From contig NZ_JAASAE010000002.1 of NCBI RefSeq assembly GCF_012726205.1, forward strand, positions 372,001 to 436,000: 64,000 bases of DNA, given 5' to 3'. This document shows, piece after piece, positions 1 to 9,044 of the stretch. The stretch's first letter is position 1; the number at the start of each line of letters is the position of its first letter. Origin of the DNA: Rhodococcus sp. HNM0569. GTDB taxonomy: Bacteria; Actinomycetota; Actinomycetes; Mycobacteriales; Mycobacteriaceae. A program made the translations under genes and the position numbers. A model generated the notes under the pieces. That model was given only the letters and a program-made list of their open reading frames with translations. It made no database searches and had not been told where the DNA came from.

Positions 1-61
1 TCGGCGCGGGTGGCGGTGCACGCGTAGCGGATTCGTCCCCGCGGCCGGACCGTGTGCCGAC

Positions 62-1384
62 TCATCGCAGACCGGCCACCACCTGCCGGGCCACGCGTTC
101 GCCCGATTCGATCGCGCCCTCGATGTATCCCGCGTGCTCGCCCGCGGTTTCGGTGCCCGCCCAGTACAGCGTCTCGGCGAGCGGGTCCGACGGCAGTGGG
201 AAGATCCCGGCGGCGGTGGTCGCGTCGGGTAGGGCCAGATAACCGCCGCCCACGTATTCGTCGAGTTGCCAGGATTTTTCGTGCCAACCGACGGGATCGA
301 GGATCGCGGCGGAGTGGAGCGCAGCGCCGAGCCGTTCGAGCAGAGCGCGCTTGCGGGCCGTGGGGGTCATGGCGTCGAGCGTTCGGGCTTCCTTGCCGCC
401 CACCAGGATGCACAGGTGGCCGGGGCCGTCCGGCGGCGAGGTGTCGAACACCGCGGCGCCCGGCTCGTCGAGCAGCATGTGCTCGGCCTCGGCCCGGCCT
501 CTCCAGAAGGGTTCGCGGTAGACCGCCATCGCCTTGTACACCGATCCCATGTACATCTCGTGCTGCAGCCTCGCCAACCGGGGCGGCAGTGCGGGTTCGA
601 AGGTCACCGCACCCAGAAGTGGTGGTGGGGGAACGCAGACGATCACCTTGTCCGCCCGGACGAGCACGGACGGCGACCGGACCGTGGCGCCGCGCTCGTC
701 GTAGTCGATCGAGGTGACCGGAGTGTTCAGCAGTACGCGAGGAGCGAGTTCCGCGGCGAGCCGTTCGGTGAGCGTGCCGGCACCTTCGACGATCAGGGCG
801 TCCTGCGCGCCGCCCCTGGTCGCCAGCATCGTGGAAATCCCGCCCTGATAGCGGGTCATGGCGGCGAACGCCCTCATCGAGATTCGGTCGAGGTCGGCGG
901 TGGTCGCCACTGCGGCGATCACCTCGAGTAGGCGGCGGGCCGTGGCCGACGGGAACTTCCGGATCCACTCGTCGACCGTGAGCGTCGTCCATCCGCGGGG
1001 CTCCCGCACCTTCGTCTTGACCTCGAAGGCGAGCAGTGCGAGGTTGGCCACGACGGTTGCCGGCCGGATCGCGGAGAGCGCGCGGCCTTCGTACAGGATG
1101 ACAGGCCGTCTCGGAGTGTGCATCGGGTAGACGGTGGTCCCCAGCTCGGCGGCGAGCGCCTCGAACCGATGATGGCCGTGACCCACCCATTGTCCGCCGA
1201 GGTCGACACGCGAACCCAGTTCGGACGTCTCGGCGGTCATCCGCCCGCCGACGCGGGGCGCGGACTCGAGCACCAGCACCTCGATGTCCTCGCGTCGAAG
1301 CTCCCGAGCGGCGATCAGGCCGGCCATGCCTGCGCCGACGATCGCGACGGTGGTGCGCTGTGCGGTGCTCGATGGATGGTCCAC
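62..1384 (-). CDS. Flavin monoamine oxidase family protein (first of two)
   Basis: FAD-dependent oxidase expected to convert a primary or secondary amine to aldehyde or ketone with release of H2O2; the substrate cannot be read from the sequence. The protein is 440 aa, normal for the family. The dinucleotide-binding motif GAGMAG is at residues 17-22, followed by the RVGGR motif, and the C-terminus carries WAGTET...GYIEGAIESG, which closes over the flavin. I chose GTG at 1384 because an AGGAG lies six bases upstream; the TTG at 1390 touches that AGGAG and is unlikely. It lies 87 bases downstream of a TetR gene on the same strand and is probably co-transcribed with it. A second amine oxidase diverges from the other side of that regulator. 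Confidence 0.85.
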   Translation of the reverse strand: MDHPSSTAQRTTVAIVGAGMAGLIAARELRREDIEVLVLESAPRVGGRMTAETSELGSRVDLGGQWVGHGHHRFEALAAELGTTVYPMHTPRRPVILYEGRALSAIRPATVVANLALLAFEVKTKVREPRGWTTLTVDEWIRKFPSATARRLLEVIAAVATTADLDRISMRAFAAMTRYQGGISTMLATRGGAQDALIVEGAGTLTERLAAELAPRVLLNTPVTSIDYDERGATVRSPSVLVRADKVIVCVPPPPLLGAVTFEPALPPRLARLQHEMYMGSVYKAMAVYREPFWRGRAEAEHMLLDEPGAAVFDTSPPDGPGHLCILVGGKEARTLDAMTPTARKRALLERLGAALHSAAILDPVGWHEKSWQLDEYVGGGYLALPDATTAAGIFPLPSDPLAETLYWAGTETAGEHAGYIEGAIESGERVARQVVAGLR

Positions 1385-1471
1385 GGGCAACTCCTGTCAT
1401 AAAAAGTCGGACAACCGTACGAAAGCTGGGTCGTGCGGGTGGGGAACCGCACCTGCCGGAGGCGGGTCCGT

Positions 1472-2110
1472 TCAGGCCCGACCGGACCGGCTCGGCATGC
1501 TTCGGGCCACCGGCTGTGGGTCGGCGTAGAGCACCAGCATGTCGAGGGCGTGGGTCAGATCGCGTCGGGCGCGTTCGGGATCGGGCTTGGCGACGTACTG
1601 CAGGATCAGGCCGTCGACCAGGGCGAGCGCCATACGACCGAGGGTGTCGAAGCCGGCCGCGCACCGCTCGCCTGCCGCCTGCGCCGCCTGTTCGCAGAAG
1701 CCGGTCACCACTGCGCTGTAGCGCTCGTACTGCAGGCGCGCGAGGTCGCCGTCGGACTCGCTCCGTAGCGAGTAGGTCATCAGTTCGTACTGCATCGTCT
1801 GCAGTCCGACGCGGTGCGACACCAGCTTGTCCCAGAAGCTCGCCACGCCGTGCCGCAGTGCGTGTTCGACGCCGCTGTCGACGCTGAGTTCGGCTCTCAG
1901 TGACGTGGAGATCTCCTCGATCACGGCCAGGATCACCGCGCGGAGGAGGCGGTCTTTGCTGGGGAAGACGTAATGCAGGGTTCCCAGGGGGATGCCCGCA
2001 CGACCGGCGACCGCGCGCAGCGTCGTTGCCGGCACGCCGTGGTCGCTGAACTCGGCGATCGCGGCTGCCACGATCTGCGGCTCGCGCTCGGCCGCCTTGA
2101 CATAGCCCAC
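1472..2110 (-). CDS. TetR/AcrR family regulator between two amine oxidases
   Basis: One-component repressor of 212 aa. The N-terminal helix-turn-helix is clear (about residues 5-50: EREPQIVAAAIAEF...TTLRAVAGRAGIPLGTLHYVF, then SKDRLL); the C-terminal ligand domain is of TetR_C type and does not show the ligand. Start is the GTG at 2110 with AGGAGG four bases upstream (2115-2120). An open frame continues upstream but has no helix-turn-helix content and overlaps the divergent gene. Sitting between two amine oxidases and sharing the promoter region with the divergent one, it most likely represses both and itself in response to an amine or its oxidation product; this last point is inference. Confidence 0.85.
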   Translation of the reverse strand: MGYVKAAEREPQIVAAAIAEFSDHGVPATTLRAVAGRAGIPLGTLHYVFPSKDRLLRAVILAVIEEISTSLRAELSVDSGVEHALRHGVASFWDKLVSHRVGLQTMQYELMTYSLRSESDGDLARLQYERYSAVVTGFCEQAAQAAGERCAAGFDTLGRMALALVDGLILQYVAKPDPERARRDLTHALDMLVLYADPQPVARSMPSRSGRA

Positions 2111-2153
2111 AACGCCTCCTGCGACTCGATGATCGTCTGTCGACCCGTTGCAC

Positions 2154-2193
2154 AGCCTAGCAATGTGATCTAGCTTACTGTCGGACGACCGAC
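2154..2193. promoter_or_regulatory. Overlapping divergent promoters with dyad, tetR / amine oxidase
   Basis: A dyad CTAG-N9-CTAG spans 2157-2173. It overlaps a minus-strand -10-like box TAGGCT (2159-2154) for tetR and lies just before a plus-strand -10-like box TACTGT (2176-2181) for the 2214 oxidase. A second small inverted repeat, GTCGG-ACGA-CCGAC, lies at 2180-2193. This is where a TetR dimer would be expected to shut both promoters; operator identity is inferred from position and symmetry only. Confidence 0.45.
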
Positions 2194-2213
2194 CGACTTG
2201 TGGAGGATTCTCG

Positions 2214-3566
2214 ATGACGGACTGCGATGTGGTGGTGGTCGGCGCAGGACTCGCCGGTCTGGCTGCCGCGCGAAGACTGACGGCCACCGGCCTGCGGGTG
2301 ACGGTGCTGGAAGCGCGTGACCGGGTCGCCGGGCGCAACCTCGGTGGACACCTCGCCGACGGGGTGCCGGTGGAGATGGGCGGGCAATGGATCGGTCGGC
2401 CCCAGACCGAGGTGCTGAAGCTCGTCGACGAGCTCGGCCTGGAAACCTTCCCCACCTACGACCGAGGGGACGGGGTGACCCTCTACCGTGGGAAAGTCAC
2501 CCGCTACTCCGACGAGACTTTCGGGCTGAGCGATGACGCCGCCGTCGAAGTCGGCCGTCTGCAACAGGAATTGGAAGCCCTGGCGGAGCCGGTGTCATTG
2601 TCGTCGCCGTGGGCCTCACCCGACGCGGCGGACGTCGACCGTCGGACGCTGGACGAGTGGCTGCGCGCCAACACCGACGACGCCGAGGCGCTGGCCTTCT
2701 GGAACGCCGTCGTTCCGGCGCTGTTCTCCGCGCAGCCCGCCGAGATGTCGTTGCTGCATTTCCTGTTCTACATCAAGTCCGGCGGCATGATCGACAGCCT
2801 GGTCGCCACCACCGGTGGCGCCCAGGAACTGCGTGTCGTCGGTGGAACACACCAGATCTCGGAGCGTATCGCCGCCGAACTCGGCGACGGGATCGTCCGG
2901 CTCGGCAGTCCGGTACACACGATCGTCCACGACGACGACCACGTCGAGGTGGTGTTCGACGGCGGATCGTCGACCGCCGCCCGCGTCGTCGTGGCCGTCC
3001 CGCCGACGCTCGCCGGCCGCCTGCGCTACCGGCCCGCGCTGCCGGGTTCGCGCGACGGGCTGACCCAGCAGATCCCGATGGGGTCGGTGATCAAGATCCA
3101 GGTGGCCTACCCGACACCGTTCTGGCGCGACGCCGGACTCAACGGGTTCGCGTTCAACCTGGACGACGAACTCGGTGTCACCCTGGACAATTCGCCGGTG
3201 GACGGCCGCTGCGGCGTGCTCGTCGGATTCTTCGAAGGTGCGCACGCCCGCACCGCGGCCGCCTGGACACCCGACGAGCGCCGAGCCCGTGCCGTGGCGA
3301 GCCTGGTCACGTTGTACGGCCCTGCTGCCGCCGATCCGATCGACTACGTCGAACATGACTGGATGGCCGAGGAATTCACTCGTGGTTGCTACGGCGGGCG
3401 GCTCGGCGCGGGTGTGTGGACGCAGTACGGTTCCGCGTTGTCCGAACCGATCGGGCGCCTGCACTGGGCCGGTGCCGAGACATCCGACGTCTGGAACGGG
3501 TACATGGACGGCGCGGTGCGCTCCGGATACCGCGCCGCTGCCGAAGTTCTCGCCGCCACCCCGTGA
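2214..3566 (+). CDS. Flavin monoamine oxidase family protein (second)
   Basis: FAD-dependent amine oxidase of 450 aa, paralogous to the gene at 62-1384. It begins with the Rossmann motif VVVVGAGLAGLAAAR (about residues 5-19), has the flavin loop EARDRVAGRNLGG in place of the usual RVGGR, a GGQWIG motif, and the C-terminal signature HWAGAET...WNGYMDGAVRSG. Start ATG 2214 has a good ribosome site (GGAGG at 2202-2206). It is transcribed away from the tetR gene and probably under its control. The stop codon lies inside the first bases of a dispersed 41-base repeat (3562-3602). Confidence 0.88.
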   Translation: MTDCDVVVVGAGLAGLAAARRLTATGLRVTVLEARDRVAGRNLGGHLADGVPVEMGGQWIGRPQTEVLKLVDELGLETFPTYDRGDGVTLYRGKVTRYSDETFGLSDDAAVEVGRLQQELEALAEPVSLSSPWASPDAADVDRRTLDEWLRANTDDAEALAFWNAVVPALFSAQPAEMSLLHFLFYIKSGGMIDSLVATTGGAQELRVVGGTHQISERIAAELGDGIVRLGSPVHTIVHDDDHVEVVFDGGSSTAARVVVAVPPTLAGRLRYRPALPGSRDGLTQQIPMGSVIKIQVAYPTPFWRDAGLNGFAFNLDDELGVTLDNSPVDGRCGVLVGFFEGAHARTAAAWTPDERRARAVASLVTLYGPAAADPIDYVEHDWMAEEFTRGCYGGRLGAGVWTQYGSALSEPIGRLHWAGAETSDVWNGYMDGAVRSGYRAAAEVLAATP

Positions 3567-3602
3567 GCGCTGTGCGAGTCCGGGCACGCTCTTTTCACTC
3601 AC
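3562..3602 (-). repeat. Dispersed 41-base element, copy C (diverged)
   Basis: This stretch aligns without gaps to the reverse complement of the elements at 53778-53818 and 61271-61311, with about 31 of 41 positions the same. Shared blocks are CGTGAGC, CGAGTCCGGG, ACGC and TTTC. In this copy the ends are perfect 6-base inverted repeats (CGTGAG...CTCACG). It lies between two convergent genes and contains the amine oxidase stop codon. Function unknown. Confidence 0.6.
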
Positions 3603-3608
3603 GAGGGG

Positions 3609-5390
3609 TCAGAAGCGGGGGAGTGGGACCAGTTCGATCGGCGTGCCCGGCGTCGCGCCCGGCGGCACGAGCGCCAGCGCGTCGGCGCCGACGAGTGCCC
3701 CGAGATGCGCCGTGGAGAACGAGGTGTCGACCGCCCATCCCGAGGCGGTGCTGCGCGCGGGCAGTACCCGCACCGCCGCGGCGTCGGCGACGGCGTCGAT
3801 ACCGGTGATGTGCGCTGTGATCGGCGAATGCGCCGCACGTCCGGTGGCCCCGTCGACGACGGCAGGCAGCATCGTGGTCAACGCCGCGACCGCGGCGTAG
3901 GGGTTGCCGGGGAGGCCGAGCACGGTGCGCCCGTCCGGGAGCACCGCGACCACCTGAGAGCCACCCGGACGGCACCGCACGCGCTCGACCACGACGTCGG
4001 CCCGCGCACGGGCGAGTGCGGCACGCAGTTCGTCGGCGGCGCCGCGTCCGGTGGCGCCGACGACGACCACCGCATCCACCTGCTGGTCCGGCGCGAACAG
4101 ACCGTCGAAACCCGCCGCGTGGTCGCGCACGTGCTCGTCGCGCACGACGACGGCCCCGCACGACTCGATCAGGCGCGGCAGGACCGGACCGAGCGAATCG
4201 CGTGTGGCACCGGGCGGAAGTGCACCGTCGCGCACGATCTCGTCGCCGGTGAGTGCGACGTGCACGCGCAGCGGACCGCGCGCGGCGAGTGTCGTCACCT
4301 CGGCGCTCGCGGCGAGCGAGACCAGTGCGACGTCGATCGGCGCGCCGGCGTCGGCGAGCCGGGTGCCCGGCCGCCACTGCGCGCCGCGCGTGCGGGTGTC
4401 GTCGCGTTCCGGCGCGCCGGGAAGCAGTCGCAGCGTGTGCGCTTCGCGCCCGACGTACTCGTCGCGTACCACCGCCGTCGCGCCGTCGGGCACCGCTGCG
4501 CCGGTCGCCACGCGCACCGCGTCGCCCGAGACGAGCGATGCACCGGAGTCGTCGCCCGCCCGTACGATGTCGTCGCGCAGCCGCCACGGGCCGGGGCCGG
4601 AGACCGCGTAGCCGTCCATCGCCGACGTGTCCTGCGGCGGGAGGTATCCCTGTGCGACGAGCGGTTCGGCGAGCGTCCCGCCGTACGCGTCGACGGCGGC
4701 GACCCGGCGCGGCGTGAGCAGTCGCACGTGTTCGCGGACCAGGGCTACGGCGTCGTCGATCGCGGGCAGACTCGCACGGTGACCGGCACGCGCGGCGTCG
4801 AGTTCGTCGGGTGTGTCGCAGTCGGTGACGTCGAGGCGGACTGTCGAATACGAGTCGGGCAGAAGTGACTTCATGGGCTGCCCGGAGACCGTGCCGAGCG
4901 CGTCGAGTCGCTCGCGCAGCAGCCGTCCACGCCACGCCGAGAGCAGGAACTGCGCCCGCCCGCCGGCGTCGACCGCGACGGCGACGCCCCCGTCGTCGTC
5001 GCCGACGTGTGCGTGGAGTGTCGCCACCGCCGCCCGCGTGAGGTCGGGCAGATCCGCGGCCAGCAACAGCACGGTCGCGTCGTCGAAGGAGGCGGAGGAG
5101 GAGGCCGAGAGCGTGGCGACGCCCGCCGCGACCGCGGCGACGGGCCCGTCTCCCGGAGGGTCCTCGCGCGTCTGACGAATCGCCTCGGGAAGCCCGTCCC
5201 GACGAGGACCGACGACCACCGTCGTGCAGTCGCGCACCGCGTCGAGCGCGATGTCGAGCAGTCGTCGTCCACCGATCGTCTGAGCAGGCTTGTCGACACC
5301 GCCCATCCGCGTGCCGCGCCCGCCGGCGAGCACGATCGCGTACGTGTGCGCGCCGCTCGTGCTCAGCCGGGAATCGTGCAGCTCACCCAT
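3609..5390 (-). CDS. MobA-MoeA fusion (molybdenum cofactor biosynthesis)
   Basis: 593-aa two-domain protein. Residues about 15-190 are a MobA-type nucleotidyltransferase (LAGGRGTRMGG...DKPAQ, then LLAADLPDL), which would attach GMP to molybdopterin. Residues about 195-593 are a MoeA-type molybdenum insertase, with the hallmark PPQDTSAMDGYAV and LPGNPYA. Two MoeA positions are unusual: the segment normally GG(V/I)S.G..D reads GATGRGAAD, and the usual lysine-containing KPG segment reads CRPGGSQ. A second, canonical MoeA is encoded at 58635-59825. Start ATG 5390 has AGAGGT upstream; the frame stays open for 111 more codons but crosses the neighbouring regulator's operator. It is divergent from the TetR gene at 5533. 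Confidence 0.85.
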   Translation of the reverse strand: MGELHDSRLSTSGAHTYAIVLAGGRGTRMGGVDKPAQTIGGRRLLDIALDAVRDCTTVVVGPRRDGLPEAIRQTREDPPGDGPVAAVAAGVATLSASSSASFDDATVLLLAADLPDLTRAAVATLHAHVGDDDGGVAVAVDAGGRAQFLLSAWRGRLLRERLDALGTVSGQPMKSLLPDSYSTVRLDVTDCDTPDELDAARAGHRASLPAIDDAVALVREHVRLLTPRRVAAVDAYGGTLAEPLVAQGYLPPQDTSAMDGYAVSGPGPWRLRDDIVRAGDDSGASLVSGDAVRVATGAAVPDGATAVVRDEYVGREAHTLRLLPGAPERDDTRTRGAQWRPGTRLADAGAPIDVALVSLAASAEVTTLAARGPLRVHVALTGDEIVRDGALPPGATRDSLGPVLPRLIESCGAVVVRDEHVRDHAAGFDGLFAPDQQVDAVVVVGATGRGAADELRAALARARADVVVERVRCRPGGSQVVAVLPDGRTVLGLPGNPYAAVAALTTMLPAVVDGATGRAAHSPITAHITGIDAVADAAAVRVLPARSTASGWAVDTSFSTAHLGALVGADALALVPPGATPGTPIELVPLPRF

Positions 5391-5476
5391 GCGACCTCTT
5401 CTCGTGTCTCCCGCACTAGATGCTGCCCGATCGGATCCGCAGGCGCACACCCGACGCGCGGCCCGAGAACGCGTGC

Positions 5477-5515
5477 AACTTTGCAATATCTGCAAATTTG
5501 CAGTTTCTGAAAGTT
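5477..5515. promoter_or_regulatory. AT-rich nested palindrome, probable TetR operator
   Basis: An AT-rich island in a GC-rich region holds nested dyads. CTGCAAATTTGCAG (5490-5503) is a perfect 14-base palindrome. AACTTT (5477-5482) and AAAGTT (5510-5515) are symmetric about nearly the same centre (5496). TTTGCA-N5-TGCAAA (5480-5496) overlaps them. It lies between mobA-moeA (minus) and tetR (plus), 18 bases before the tetR start. Role as operator of the tetR-MFS unit is inferred. Confidence 0.6.
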
Positions 5516-5532
5516 TCGCGCATCCTTGCTCG

Positions 5533-7861
<2,329 letters not shown>

Positions 7862-7868
7862 CAGCCGA

Positions 7869-8183
7869 TCAGTCCGCGGCGATCGCGTCGGCGAATGCAT
7901 GCCTCGCGGCACGCACGTCGATGCGATCGCCGTGGATCGGCACCCCTTCGAGTTCGAGCCGCGCCAGCTGACGTCGTCGCAGGTGCGGCGCGGGCGCACC
8001 CGACGCGGGCACGATGCGGTGCCACGGCAGGTCGGCCGAATCGGTGCGCATGATCCATCCGACCGTGCGCGCGCTGGTCAACCCGGCCGCCTCCGCGACG
8101 TCACCGTAGGTCGCGACCCGTCCGGCGGGCACCGACGCGACCAGCTCGCGGACGCGTTCGATCTGTTCGTCGGTCGTCTTCAC
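7869..8183 (-). CDS. Alkyltransferase-like (ATL) protein, MGMT family
   Basis: 104-aa protein with the DNA-binding core of O6-alkylguanine DNA alkyltransferases: VPAGRVATYGDVA...TVGWIMRT and the active-site region DLPWHRIVP. The reactive cysteine of true transferases (PCHR) is tryptophan here, as in ATL proteins, which bind O6-alkylguanine and hand it to nucleotide excision repair instead of repairing it directly. The start GTG (8183) overlaps the stop of the upstream hydrolase gene as GTGA, so translation is probably coupled. Confidence 0.87.
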   Translation of the reverse strand: MKTTDEQIERVRELVASVPAGRVATYGDVAEAAGLTSARTVGWIMRTDSADLPWHRIVPASGAPAPHLRRRQLARLELEGVPIHGDRIDVRAARHAFADAIAAD

Positions 8184-8977
8184 AGTACTTTCCGGATGGC
8201 GGCCGCGGTGTCGGCGGGCCGCGCCTGCGGCACCATGTGGTCACAGTCGAGTTCGACGACGTGCAGGTCCGCACCGAGGCGCTCCGCGAGGCCGTCACGC
8301 AGTTGCGGTGTGACATACGGCGGCTGCACCTTCATCGCCTGGACGAGCACCGTGGGCGTGCCCGCCGCGGGCAGGACCAGCGGGCGGGCGAGCTCGCCCC
8401 ACGCCGACACGAGGGCGGGCACCGAGATCCGCCAGTTCACCCGGCCGTTCGGCAACTCGACGAGATGCTCGGCGATCTCCTCGTCGAGCAGCGGCCGTGG
8501 CACCTCGCCCCACGCGCCGTGCACCTTCTCCGACCGCGCCTCGGCGACGTCGGTGTAGTCGGGGGACGAGATCGTCGCGTCCGCGACCTGCGCGAGCACG
8601 CCCGGGTCGAGTCCGATTGCGGGATCGAGCAACACGAGCGCGCGCACACACTCGGGAGCGCGGTGTGCGAGGTGCAGCGCGATCGCGGCGCCGAACGAAT
8701 GGCCCACGACGACAACCGGTTCGGACGTGTAGGTGTCGAGAGTCGCGAGGACGCTGTCGACGTGGGCGTCGAGATTCCAGGGCGGCGCGAACGTCGAGCG
8801 TCCGTGCCCGCGCAGATCGGGGGCTATCCACCGGGCCTCGGGCAGATGGTTGTCGGCCAGATCCCGCCAGCGCCTGCCGTGACCCGTGACGCCGTGCAAG
8901 GCGAGCACGCCGGGCCCGTCGGAGGTGCCGAAGGTGTACGTGTGGAGCGGAGGTGCGGCGGCATCGGGATTCTGCAC
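8180..8977 (-). CDS. Alpha/beta hydrolase
   Basis: 265-aa alpha/beta-hydrolase fold protein. Visible parts are the oxyanion region LALHGVTGHGRRW, DLRGHGRS, the nucleophile elbow VVVGHSFGAA (serine about residue 106), an acid in LLDPAIGLDP or later, and a C-terminal catalytic histidine in LDCDHMVPQARP. Substrate unknown. I use GTG 8977 as the start; GTG codons slightly upstream (about 8989-8995) are alternatives with no better ribosome site. Its stop overlaps the ATL start by four bases. It is divergent from adnA, with only about 67 bases between the two starts. Confidence 0.8.
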   Translation of the reverse strand: MQNPDAAAPPLHTYTFGTSDGPGVLALHGVTGHGRRWRDLADNHLPEARWIAPDLRGHGRSTFAPPWNLDAHVDSVLATLDTYTSEPVVVVGHSFGAAIALHLAHRAPECVRALVLLDPAIGLDPGVLAQVADATISSPDYTDVAEARSEKVHGAWGEVPRPLLDEEIAEHLVELPNGRVNWRISVPALVSAWGELARPLVLPAAGTPTVLVQAMKVQPPYVTPQLRDGLAERLGADLHVVELDCDHMVPQARPADTAAAIRKVL

Positions 8978-9044
8978 GGTCCAACTATGCACCACACCGT
9001 CGCTCCCGGTGCGGTCGTCGGCGGTGTCGGTGCCGTCTGGTGGA

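Noticed and set aside
7869-8183. Active O6-alkylguanine DNA methyltransferase
   Set aside because: The acceptor cysteine is replaced by tryptophan (PWHR), so direct alkyl transfer is not possible.
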